A stretch of DNA of 37,816 bases from Phycisphaerae bacterium (GTDB lineage Bacteria; Planctomycetota; Phycisphaerae; UBA1845), in assembly GCA_029260255.1 (NCBI GenBank), contig JAJDDR010000595.1, forward strand, positions 1-37,816, read 5' to 3'. The position numbers and the translations under genes are program-made. Positions 8,501 through 16,087 of this stretch are shown here, in pieces. The notes under the pieces were generated by a model, which was given only the letters and a program-made list of their open reading frames with translations, had not been told where the DNA came from and made no database searches. Each line of letters starts with the position of its first letter. Positions within the stretch are counted from its first letter, which is position 1.

Positions 8501-9976
8501 AACAATGGAATGGTGTTCATCGACACCAGGACGACACTCTTCCTCACCGGTGGGCTCGGCAACAACTGGTGGGTCGGCGGCGGGACGTGCATCGGGTGCC
8601 TGACCGGCGGCGGTGAGGCCGGCACGCTGGACGTGGCGGGGGACCTCACAATGGGCGCCGAGGCCGCCGTGAAGATGCCCGGAGGACGCATCCGAGTGAC
8701 GGGTGACGTAGACATCGCCATTGACGCCCCCCAACGCTTCGACCTGGCCACCACTGAACTTAACCTTGACCGGTTCTTCCCCCTCTTCGGTCCGCAGGAA
8801 CTGGAACTGCTTTCACCGAATGTTGGTGCGGTCGCAGGTGCGCCGTTCGCCATTGGGACTTTGCGCATCGGTCCGAACCAAGCCTGGGTGACGTTGGTCG
8901 ACAATCGCGCTAACGGAAGCGCCGAAGTGGGCGAGGTGCTCTATGTCGACGCGTTGATCTTGGAGCAAAACGTCACGCTCGACACGGGCGGGGCGACTGT
9001 CTACTACCGGACAGTGACACCGGCTGATCCCTGCGATCCCAAGAGCGGCGTTACGGTTATTGGCTGCGAAAACCTGATTCCCATCTCAACGGGTTGTGCC
9101 GATGCTGCCGACTGCGGCGATCTGGACGGAAACGCCGTCACCGACGATGTCTGCACTTGGCACCACTGCGACGCGGGCACGTGCAGCGAGGTGGCCAAGG
9201 CTGTTCCCGCCGACATGGGCGGATCGTTCGGTGCTTGCGACATTGACGGGTTCTGCAACGTTCACGACCGCAACCACGCGCTGAACTGCTTCAGCGGGAC
9301 TAGCGCATGCGATGAGTTGAATGTCGACGCCGGAGGTGCATTCGGCGCATGTCTGCCCGATGGTTTCTGCAACATTCACGACGCCAACCACGCGTTGACG
9401 TGTTTCGCGGGGACGAACCCGTGCGCCTGCGGGCCTTCGCCGGAACAGCCGGCCGAACCGTACATCGTGGGAAGTGCGTCCCTGCGCGTTGCGACCGATG
9501 CGCGGTCCGTGGACCCGGGCGATCTCGTGACTGTGCGGATCCTGCTCGACGCGGACGCCGTCAGCCGGCTACATTGGTCGAAACCTGCTCTGCAGAGTTA
9601 CCAGTTGCATCTGGACGTAAGCGGGGGGCGCCGGGGGTGGCTCGACCTGATCGACATCACTATCGAGGATCGCGGCGACTTCATCTTCGATGATTCGGCC
9701 GGTGTCTTCGACGCGTACAACGTGTGGAGCGGTCAGATGCTCGCCGGACTTGATGCTGGATACGTCGCACTCTTGCCGGATGCCTACCTGGCCACGTTCA
9801 CGTACCGCGTGTCGCCCGACGCTGTCGGCACCTTCGTGATCGACGTCGCGCACGACGAAACCGACGGGAACCAGACGTTCCTGGTGGGCAGGGAACAGAC
9901 TGACAAGATCGAGATCACTGGCACCCATCCGGCAGTGATTACCGTGGGCCGAGATCGTGCCGAGGGAACTCGGTAG
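5510..9976 (+). CDS. Large secreted modular protein with cohesin-like, Cys-rich (CTIDTC), beta-helix-like and dockerin-like segments
   Basis: Signal peptide MLKRAMVLSGLVWTFFPSVAPAQ; RBS GGAGG just upstream. Cys-rich DPCTIDACDGAGSC / DDFDACTIDTCNPTIGC. Repetitive Gly/Thr/Asn region (TLEGGELAGSANLNTSDAKLSGWG...). Duplicated FGACDIDGFCNVHDRNHALNCF / FGACLPDGFCNIHDANHALTCF. C-terminal beta-sandwich resembling cohesin (VDPGDLVTVRILLDAD...YLATFTYRVSPDAVGTFVIDV). Confidence 0.85.
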   Translation: MLKRAMVLSGLVWTFFPSVAPAQLEYRVDDGRAETRVGIDSPTDPSHALAWLNQFVGEANKPTIAAIRVAFGTIANGTSVSVYIWSDPNQDGDPSDAGVLRSATGVVANSNSNAFNTYPITPPLDVSVGASFFVGAIINGYPGGNNPARLDKDGTDDPPSVFVPSERSWIAGDASAGGATVDPNNLAAAPVPLRTVREAFGGTPTGDGNLLVRAVEAPQQGVRVFMAPDGQQGSVPQTGNTSITMAAGTTQQVSVWVVDTAQAEQLNAHQVIVRWDGAPQAGATGAVSYVDNNPGPGNTVFVDETRSDYVFTGLLTNPPVYNETPPPPAVDAGFGWIASLFDFFQGVNPPATPSYLGEFQIEASAGAGGQFEVSFVPWGAPPAGGTNLFAPGGGLYTVDEFQNLTVTVTPSAPPPNDDCVDAIVVGNGTYAFDTTGATLGGPSHPAPCSFSDDIWYEYTATCTGTLTIDTCNPTGDTVLAIYDPGVPCTPAASNLILCNDDCATCGPGFGSMLPCPALGNPNINVATGNTYLVRVGNLSPGSGASGILSLTCTPSSGCAGQPTGTPCGNPASGPCDLPDTCNGAGVCVDNVEPNGTPCNTDPCTIDACDGAGSCVVSSFAPAGTPCSTGNVCTINDVCDGVGMCVGGSVLSCDDFDACTIDTCNPTIGCINEVIPCTSACDCLIAGATDAVCAASGQCDCSPSPSCSALCAAEWLGTPNGDFMGPANWNPSAVPNGRPAVLDNTTGSDSTAILNAGDSVNVCDVMIAGNPGALQVLQIDDTATLTTTNGTSINAHGTVTLEGGELAGSANLNTSDAKLSGWGEVSGELYNFGGTIEGRPGGLLSITGGFFQNMGVLRTIVTGAQIDVTSGMVLQDGQITINAGTTISFGTDLNNFDPGKITVEGTSATPGNLIVPSLTNNGGTVSPLTPGIDLQGGTITLDASGLITNAANRNITGYGAISRPGGLDSDNTLVNETGAVFAVQGAPGSVMSVFGRLENNGMVFIDTRTTLFLTGGLGNNWWVGGGTCIGCLTGGGEAGTLDVAGDLTMGAEAAVKMPGGRIRVTGDVDIAIDAPQRFDLATTELNLDRFFPLFGPQELELLSPNVGAVAGAPFAIGTLRIGPNQAWVTLVDNRANGSAEVGEVLYVDALILEQNVTLDTGGATVYYRTVTPADPCDPKSGVTVIGCENLIPISTGCADAADCGDLDGNAVTDDVCTWHHCDAGTCSEVAKAVPADMGGSFGACDIDGFCNVHDRNHALNCFSGTSACDELNVDAGGAFGACLPDGFCNIHDANHALTCFAGTNPCACGPSPEQPAEPYIVGSASLRVATDARSVDPGDLVTVRILLDADAVSRLHWSKPALQSYQLHLDVSGGRRGWLDLIDITIEDRGDFIFDDSAGVFDAYNVWSGQMLAGLDAGYVALLPDAYLATFTYRVSPDAVGTFVIDVAHDETDGNQTFLVGREQTDKIEITGTHPAVITVGRDRAEGTR

Positions 9977-9990
9977 CATCTGCACTTCAA

Positions 9991-10019
9991 AGCGGGGCGG
10001 GCGTTGCGCTCGCCCCGCT
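9991..10019 (+). terminator. Strong GC hairpin downstream of the 5510-9976 gene
   Basis: AGCGGGGCGGGCG-TTG-CGCTCGCCCCGCT forms a 13-bp stem (one G.U) with a 3-nt loop, 14 nt after the stop. No U-tract follows. Confidence 0.65.
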
Positions 10020-10055
10020 CCTGCAAAACGCTCGCTCGTCTGCACTGCGAGACAT

Positions 10056-10460
10056 TCAACCGCGGCGACTCAGAATCCGCGCTACGGACTGATGGGTTCA
10101 CCGCATCGATTGCCAGGTCTTCGTGGGCACCGTGCGTTCGGTCATTTCCTCAGCGATGGCGGCAAGCGTCCAGCCCGCGGCTAGCAGTGATTGCATCTCC
10201 TCGATCACAACCTGCTCGGGTTCCCTGGGGACCGGAGGTATACCGTCGTCGCCAAGATCATAACCAAACGGAACAGCGCCGACGCGCTGGGCGATTCGCA
10301 GCTCGACTGGCTCAACACTAGGAAGTTCGGAGGTTTGAGCCGCAAAGATGTGGGCCAAGGTCCTGTGAATCGAACGCGCGATTCCGAACCGAGAGACGGC
10401 GTCCGACGCCGACATGTGAACGCGAAACTCGCGCAACGCGTGATCATTAGGAGCACTCAC
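10056..10460 (-). pseudogene. Serine recombinase remnant (Recombinase-domain segment only, interrupted by a stop)
   Basis: RVGAVPFGYDLGDDGIPPVPREPEQVVIEEMQSLLAAGWTLAAIAEEMTERTVPTKTWQSMR* followed in the same frame by THQSVARILSRRG*. Both parts match the serine-recombinase pattern (VPFGY..DG....EQ.VI..M..L...G.SL..IA..L...GVPTK..W.HQSVARIL.RR). No catalytic resolvase domain upstream. Confidence 0.7.
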
Positions 10461-10587
10461 GTTGTCACCCGACTTGCGCCAGTGGAATTCCAGTGGAATT
10501 CAGACCGCAGCGCCAGTCGAAAGCCAGTGTAGTGCCACTGTCAGATCAGTGCAGCGGTTTACTCGAAACCTGATTTCAGCGCAGAAA

Positions 10588-10606
10588 GCGGGCCTCACGG
10601 GCCCGC
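10588..10606 (-). terminator. Candidate minus-strand terminator hairpin
   Basis: Plus strand GCGGGCC-TCACG-GGCCCGC, perfect 7-bp stem; on the minus strand the stem is followed by TTTCT. Confidence 0.4.
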
Positions 10607-10677
10607 AGAAGGTGTTCTTGAGAAAGTGTCTATGCTCGACACGCAGGAGGTCAGAGGTTCCGGTCCTGCATCGGCCA
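10605..10677 (+). other. Degenerate tRNA-like sequence (possible tRNA relic)
   Basis: GCAGG-AGGTC-AGAGG-TTCCGGT-CCTGC-ATCGGCCA aligns with the 3' half of a class I tRNA (anticodon 3' stem, variable loop AGGTC, T-arm, acceptor ...CCA). The T-loop lacks canonical TTCRA, position 33 is C, and the 5' acceptor does not pair. The antisense frame reads RTGTSDLLRVEH, like known tRNA-antisense spurious peptides. Confidence 0.35.
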
Positions 10678-11095
10678 TTTGACCAACACGCCAGTTTCAA
10701 TGCCGGTTCCTGTTCGTTGCGTACCATGCGTGCGCCAGAGTGTTCCGCTCTGCGCCAAACTCCATTCCGTTGCAGAGGGGCTCGCCGCAAAGAAGTGGGG
10801 GCGCTGGGTGCATTGACCCCGTCCCGGATCCTCCCGGCGAGTGGGGGTGAGAAACCATGTGAGCGCATCGGTTCGGCCATGATGGGCACCTGACGTTTGA
10901 CGGGCCGCACGCGAGCGCGGGGTCTCCACACAGTAATAACGCGCGGCATGATCTGTTTGAAAATGGGGTTTTTCGGAGCGCCCGTGTTCCTGTGCGTGAG
11001 GGGCGGTATTCGTCGGCATCCGGTCCGCGGGCTGGGTACGCAGCGGTCGTTTTCGAGCGGTTCCGCGGATTCCGGCCGGCGGTGCGGAAAGCCGA

Positions 11096-11131
11096 CGGGC
11101 CGGCGCACGTCGTGGACGATGCGCCGGCCCG
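11096..11131 (-). terminator. Strong hairpin terminator downstream of the 11161-15807 gene
   Basis: CGGGCCGGCGCA(11096-11107)...TGCGCCGGCCCG(11120-11131), perfect 12-bp stem with additional CGTC/GACG inside, 30 nt past the minus-strand stop; followed on the minus strand by CTTTCC. Confidence 0.7.
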
Positions 11132-11160
11132 CCGGTCGTTTTGGGTTCAGGACGTTCGGC

Positions 11161-14100
11161 CTACGGCACGCAGACGTCGTTGACCTCGTCGCACGTTTGC
11201 CCCGGGCAAGGATTGGGTGGTCCGCCGGCCGGCAAGACGGTGTCATAAACAGCCGTGCCCGCGCCGAATCCGCCGTCCACACTGTGCACGCCGAAACCGA
11301 TGGTATGCGGGCCAGCGTTGCCCGCGACGGCGTCGATGTTCACGATGTAGTGGATGGCGACGGAGACCTGTCCGCCGTTATCAACCGTGCCTGCGCCGCC
11401 GGTTCCTCCGGTTGTGGCGGCGCCCAGCGTGCCGTTCTGGTTGAGACCGTAATAGGTGCCATCCAGGTAGAACACCGGGTAATCCCAGGATCCGGTGTCC
11501 GAACTCAAGTAGCTGAGCAGATCGAATTCCAGATTCGCTCCGTTCACCGCGATGCTGCCTTGGCTGGCCCAGGTGAATCCGACCGCGCCGGCATCCGTTC
11601 CGACCACGTTCAGATTGGCAGGATAGGTGATGCTTCCGCCGGCGGCCGTATTGCTGGTCCAAGAGGCGGCGCCGTCAAACGTTCCGTTTGCGACACCCGC
11701 GCCAATCACGGGGACGCAAGCACCCGCACTACAGACGTCCGCGCCGTTGCAGAACAGTCCGTCGGTACACGCAGCCACATTGTTCGCGTTCTGACAGACA
11801 CCGCCGACACACGTGTCATCGGTGCAGACGTTCGCGTCGTCGCAGTCCGCATTGATGGTGCAATTGCTGGCGGCCACCACGGTCACGGAAATGTCGTCGA
11901 CCGCGATGTCACCTTGCCAACTGCTGCCTCGGGTTCCGCGGAACCGAAGTTTGACGGACGACGATCCGGCATAGGCCGTCAAGTCGATGCTGGACTGGGT
12001 CCACGTATTGCCCTGATTGCCCGACAGCGTGAATGCATTGGTCCACACGGTACAATCGGTGGAAACCTCGACATCCAAGGTCCCCATCGAGGCTCCGTTC
12101 ATGTTGTACCAGAAGCTGAACGTCGCGCTGGAAGTGCCACTCAGATCCAGGCACGGTCCTTCCAGCAGCGCGGTATCGCCGGCCACTCTCGGCGAGGAAG
12201 TCTCCGTGAAGACATAGAAACCGGCACCGGAGGTATGATCGCCCGTCGGCCCCGTGTTTGAAGACGGAGTCGAGCCGCTGCGTCGCGTCCAGTCGAACAC
12301 GTCCCCGGTCACATTGCTCCACAGTCCGAAACCGACCTCGAAGTTCTCGGCGTATGGGAACACCGAGACACTGCTGGAACAGGCGTTGGTGCATACGCCG
12401 GCGGAGCAAGTATCCACCGTGCAAGCGTTGGCGTCGTCGCAGTCCGCATTGATAGTGCAACCGCCGCCGGAACACGTGTTCGTGACTTCGTCGCAGGTCT
12501 GGCCCGGACACGGGTCGCCGCCCAACTGACAATCGAGCGTTGCGCTGCAGGTTTCCGCGCCATTGCAGAACAACCCGTCATCACAAGCGACGTTGTCCGG
12601 CGTGTTGTCACACGCGTTTGTGGTCTCATTGCACGAATCGGTCGTGCAACCGACGCCGTCGTTGCAGTTCACTGCGGTGCCGGCTTGGCAATCGAGCGTA
12701 GCGCTGCACGTCTCGACGCCGTCACAGAACAAACCGTTGTCGCAGTTGGCATTGTTGGCGACGCTGTCGCAGGTATTCGTGACTTCGTTGCACGAATCGT
12801 CCGTACAGACCACGCCGTCGCTGCAATTCACCGCCGTGCCGGCTTGGCACACGCCGGCGGCGCAGGTCTCGGCCCCGTTGCAGAAGAGACCGTCGTCGCA
12901 ATCCGCGTTGACCACGCAATTGACGCACACGTTGCCGACCTCGTCACAGATCTGCCCGGGACACGGGTCGCCTCCCGCCTGGCAGTCCAGCGTGGCGCTG
13001 CACGTCTCTGCTCCATTGCAGAACAGCCCGTCGTCGCAGACGGCGTTGCTCGGCGTATTGTCGCAGGCATTGGTGGTCTCGTTGCAGGAGTCGGTCGTGC
13101 AACCAATGCCGTCATTGCAGTTCACTGCGGTACCCACTTGGCAGTCGAGCAGTGCGTCGCACGTCTCGGCGCCGTCACAGAACAAGCCGTTGTCGCAGTT
13201 TGCGTTGTTGGCGACGTTGTTGCACGTTCCGGACGGCTCGCTGCAGGAGTCATCCGTACAGGCCACGGCGTCGCTGCAATTCACTGCCGTACCCGCTTGG
13301 CAGTCGAGTGCCGCGTCGCAGGTCTCCGCGCCGTTGCAGGCCAGTCCATCATCGCAGTTGGCGTTGTTGGCGATGTTGTCGCAGGAATTGGTGGCTTCGT
13401 TGCACGAATCGTCCGTGCATGCCACGGCGTCGTTGCAATTGACGGCCGTTCCGACTTGGCAGTCACTCACCGCGTTGCACGTTTCACTGCCGTCGCAGAA
13501 TAAGCCGTTATCGCAGTTGGCGTTGTTGGCGGTGTTGTCGCAGGAATTGGTGACCTCGTTGCAGGCGTCGTCCGTGCAGGCCACGGCGTCGTTGCAGTTG
13601 ACGGCGGTTCCGACCTGGCAGACTCCGAACGCATCGCACGTTTCGGTCCCGTCGCAGAACACGCCGTTGTCACATGCGGCGTCGCTGATGCAAGCACACG
13701 CAAGACAGGGGCCGCCGCAGTCGATACGGTCTTCGCCCTGGTTCAGAATACCGTCGGAACACGTGGCACCGCCGCCAAGGTCGGTGGCGACGATCTCGAC
13801 GTCATCGATATTCCAGCCGCAATACTGCCACGAGCTGTCTGTCGTTCCGATGGTCCATCGAACGAAGACAGTCGCTTGACCATCCGCGACGGCCGAGATG
13901 TCGTAGGTAAACTGTGACCAACTCGTATCGCCCACCTCTGCGGTGTTCTGCCACAGCGTGGTCCAGGTCGTGCCGTTGTTGCTCACGCGCACATAGGCGT
14001 GGTCATACGTCGGCTGTTCGACGCCGAGCCAACGCTGGAACCGCACCGAGGTATTGATGAGATTCGTGCAGTCGATGGCCGTCGTTGTCAGGTGGGTCTC

Positions 14101-15807
14101 GGCGAGGTTGTTGGCGTAGTCGCCAGCAAGGTTGTACCCGACGACGTTGGTGCCGGTCGCGCCCGTTGTGGGATCAGGACCCGCGTGCTGCCCGCCGCCT
14201 CCGGTTGGCGAACCCCATGCCCACTGACCCTGCATCGTCCAGCCCGGATTCGTGTTCATGTTCCAGGAGTAGACGACAGCAGGCCCCGCGACGCATAGAT
14301 TGGTCGCCTCATCACACGATTGCCCCGGACAGGGATCGGAACCAGCCTGACAGCTTGAAGCCACGCAGGTCTCCGCGCCATTGCAAAACAGACCGTCGTC
14401 ACAGTCGAGATTCACAGTGCAGCCGACCGCGCCGGGCACCAGCGTGTTAACGGTTGTCGCCCCGGTGTTGGTCGGGTCCAGCCAATTACTCAGCCGGCTC
14501 GACGACGCCCCGCCGCCGTTCCACGAAACGGCCAACTTACCGTACCAGTCCGACGAGTTGTTCCCGCACGCGGCGCCACCGCCGTGCAACTGGCCGATCA
14601 CGCGGTGGTTCTGGTCGAAGAGCGGCGATCCCGAAGAACCGCCCTCGGTCGTGCCCAGATCCCAGTCGGTGATTCGGACATGTGTGCCGTCACCCGGAAC
14701 GGCGGTCGATGAATAGGACGTCGTGCTGGTGGCTTGATTCTCGAAACTGATGCGCTTCTCATCGACGTTCGGATGGTGGATGGCCACGGCAGAACTCGCG
14801 TTCGCGCCGGAGCGATCCCAGCCGGCGAACGTCACGCCCCACGCCGGAAGGGGGGCTGAGTCCAATTCCACAAGCGTGAAGTCGGATGGCGTGTACGCCG
14901 CCCGGAAGAACGAACCGGTCTGAAAGTCAGCCGACGATCCGTTCGGCGTCCCGCCGCACGTCGTCGTCTCGTAATTCCAGAACACCACCAGTGACGCGGC
15001 ATTGCCGGAAGTGATGGTGCAGTGGTTGGCCGTCAGAAAATACGGCGTCTGATTCTGGGATGTGTTGTTGATCATCGAGCCGGTGCAGAAACGGGCTCCG
15101 CCGGTCGAAATGACGCCCACCGAGGGAATCTCATCCCGCCACAGATCGCCTTCCGGACAAACGACATCTATATTGCACGCGCCGGATTCGATCGGTCCGC
15201 CGCCGCCCCCGCCGAACCGGCGGTACCCGACGTTGATCGAGGTGAGCTCGAGGTGCAACAGATGCGTCACCGCGTCGGGGATGGTAAGTTCCACGACGAT
15301 GTCGTCAGACGGCAACACGGGTGTCCACAGCTCTCCGTGCGTGGCGTTGTCCTCGGCTGTAAACGGCCTGATGGACCGCGTCCCGTCGGCAGAGCGTATC
15401 ACGAGGCTGCCGCCCTCCGGCATGAAATAACGCGTGAATCCCAGATTCAGCGAGACCGCCCCGGGCGAGTTAATTCGAAGCCGCCACACCCAAGTATCCC
15501 CGCGCACCTGCTCCCAATCACCGTCGTTGTCCGGCGTTACGAACACCTGATTGGGAATCGCGAACCGGGGCGCGAGCCCCGCCTCTCGGTCCTCCGTGTC
15601 TTCGATCGCCACGGCGGCCGGATCGACCGGCGGGACGTTGATCACCGGGAGGGTCTGCACCTCCGGGGGCACTGCGCCCGCCTTTCCACCAACCTGGTCC
15701 GCAGCATGAGCGGTTGCGGGCGCGAGGAGCGCCAGGACTCCTACACCTGCGAGGATTGCACGGGCGAATGTTTGGACAAATAACGAGGCACAAGCTGCGT
15801 GTGTCAT
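11161..15807 (-). CDS. Large secreted protease: lysyl-endopeptidase-like trypsin fold, tandem Cys-rich repeats and MAM-like domain
   Basis: N-terminal signal peptide (FARAILAGVGVLALLAPATAHAA). Protease motifs FCTGSMINNT...YFLTANHC, SDFTLVELD, TEGGSSGSPLFDQNHRVIGQLHGG. About 9 Cys-rich units (ANCDNGLFCDGAETCDALLDCQVGTAVNCNDGIGCTTDSCNETTNACDN). MAM-like ENFEVGFGLWSNVTGDVFDWTRRSG.....DIAVDDISV. Confidence 0.88.
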   Translation of the reverse strand: MTHAACASLFVQTFARAILAGVGVLALLAPATAHAADQVGGKAGAVPPEVQTLPVINVPPVDPAAVAIEDTEDREAGLAPRFAIPNQVFVTPDNDGDWEQVRGDTWVWRLRINSPGAVSLNLGFTRYFMPEGGSLVIRSADGTRSIRPFTAEDNATHGELWTPVLPSDDIVVELTIPDAVTHLLHLELTSINVGYRRFGGGGGGPIESGACNIDVVCPEGDLWRDEIPSVGVISTGGARFCTGSMINNTSQNQTPYFLTANHCTITSGNAASLVVFWNYETTTCGGTPNGSSADFQTGSFFRAAYTPSDFTLVELDSAPLPAWGVTFAGWDRSGANASSAVAIHHPNVDEKRISFENQATSTTSYSSTAVPGDGTHVRITDWDLGTTEGGSSGSPLFDQNHRVIGQLHGGGAACGNNSSDWYGKLAVSWNGGGASSSRLSNWLDPTNTGATTVNTLVPGAVGCTVNLDCDDGLFCNGAETCVASSCQAGSDPCPGQSCDEATNLCVAGPAVVYSWNMNTNPGWTMQGQWAWGSPTGGGGQHAGPDPTTGATGTNVVGYNLAGDYANNLAETHLTTTAIDCTNLINTSVRFQRWLGVEQPTYDHAYVRVSNNGTTWTTLWQNTAEVGDTSWSQFTYDISAVADGQATVFVRWTIGTTDSSWQYCGWNIDDVEIVATDLGGGATCSDGILNQGEDRIDCGGPCLACACISDAACDNGVFCDGTETCDAFGVCQVGTAVNCNDAVACTDDACNEVTNSCDNTANNANCDNGLFCDGSETCNAVSDCQVGTAVNCNDAVACTDDSCNEATNSCDNIANNANCDDGLACNGAETCDAALDCQAGTAVNCSDAVACTDDSCSEPSGTCNNVANNANCDNGLFCDGAETCDALLDCQVGTAVNCNDGIGCTTDSCNETTNACDNTPSNAVCDDGLFCNGAETCSATLDCQAGGDPCPGQICDEVGNVCVNCVVNADCDDGLFCNGAETCAAGVCQAGTAVNCSDGVVCTDDSCNEVTNTCDSVANNANCDNGLFCDGVETCSATLDCQAGTAVNCNDGVGCTTDSCNETTNACDNTPDNVACDDGLFCNGAETCSATLDCQLGGDPCPGQTCDEVTNTCSGGGCTINADCDDANACTVDTCSAGVCTNACSSSVSVFPYAENFEVGFGLWSNVTGDVFDWTRRSGSTPSSNTGPTGDHTSGAGFYVFTETSSPRVAGDTALLEGPCLDLSGTSSATFSFWYNMNGASMGTLDVEVSTDCTVWTNAFTLSGNQGNTWTQSSIDLTAYAGSSSVKLRFRGTRGSSWQGDIAVDDISVTVVAASNCTINADCDDANVCTDDTCVGGVCQNANNVAACTDGLFCNGADVCSAGACVPVIGAGVANGTFDGAASWTSNTAAGGSITYPANLNVVGTDAGAVGFTWASQGSIAVNGANLEFDLLSYLSSDTGSWDYPVFYLDGTYYGLNQNGTLGAATTGGTGGAGTVDNGGQVSVAIHYIVNIDAVAGNAGPHTIGFGVHSVDGGFGAGTAVYDTVLPAGGPPNPCPGQTCDEVNDVCVP
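12450..13710 (-). repeat. Coding tandem-repeat array with 159-bp (53-aa) period
   Basis: The motif cgcagttggcgttgttgg and its variants recur at 13514, 13355, 13196 and 13037 (exactly 159 bp apart). They continue at 12743 and ~12584 after one shorter PCPGQ-type unit. Protein units average 53 aa. Confidence 0.85.
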
Positions 15808-15889
15808 TCGACTCTTCCTTTCCGATTCGAGGGAATTCTACGCTTTTCCACGATCTGCGGCCGACCCAACCGCAGAGGGGTGACCACCA

Positions 15890-15906
15890 CCCACTGAGTC
15901 AGTGGG
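15890..15906. promoter_or_regulatory. 17-bp near-perfect palindrome (8-1-8) upstream of the protease gene
   Basis: CCCACTGA-G-TCAGTGGG, 83 bp upstream of the minus-strand start at 15807, in the intergenic gap. Confidence 0.45.
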
Positions 15907-16087
15907 GCATGCTATCCTAAACTGTGGATGGAAGCCAGGCGTTATTCTGAAGAACCCGCCAGCAGGGACGTACGGCGTTTGCAGAGGAACCCAAACGACC
16001 GTTGGATCGGCGCACACCTCAACCATCGGCGCGGCGACGGGAACGCAGATCGTGGGTGTTCCGGTCCGAACGGCGTGAAAACCACCG

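Noticed and set aside
10500-11282. 260-aa minus-strand ORF
   Set aside because: Spans the tRNA-like relic antisense (RTGTSDLLRV) and the hairpins; typical spurious tRNA-antisense translation.
10897-12261. 454-aa plus-strand ORF
   Set aside because: Antisense to the C-terminal part of the 11161-15807 protease gene, whose frame has clear domains. The plus frame has no recognisable family and arises from GC-rich codon bias.
12450-13710. Regularly spaced repeats considered as a CRISPR array
   Set aside because: 159-bp units are fully coding and in frame, with no repeat/unique-spacer structure and no cas genes in the window.
12563-13879. Long plus-strand ORFs (438 aa and 272 aa) with apparent internal repeats
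   Set aside because: Shadow frames of the 159-bp coding repeat on the minus strand; their repetitiveness is inherited from the real gene.
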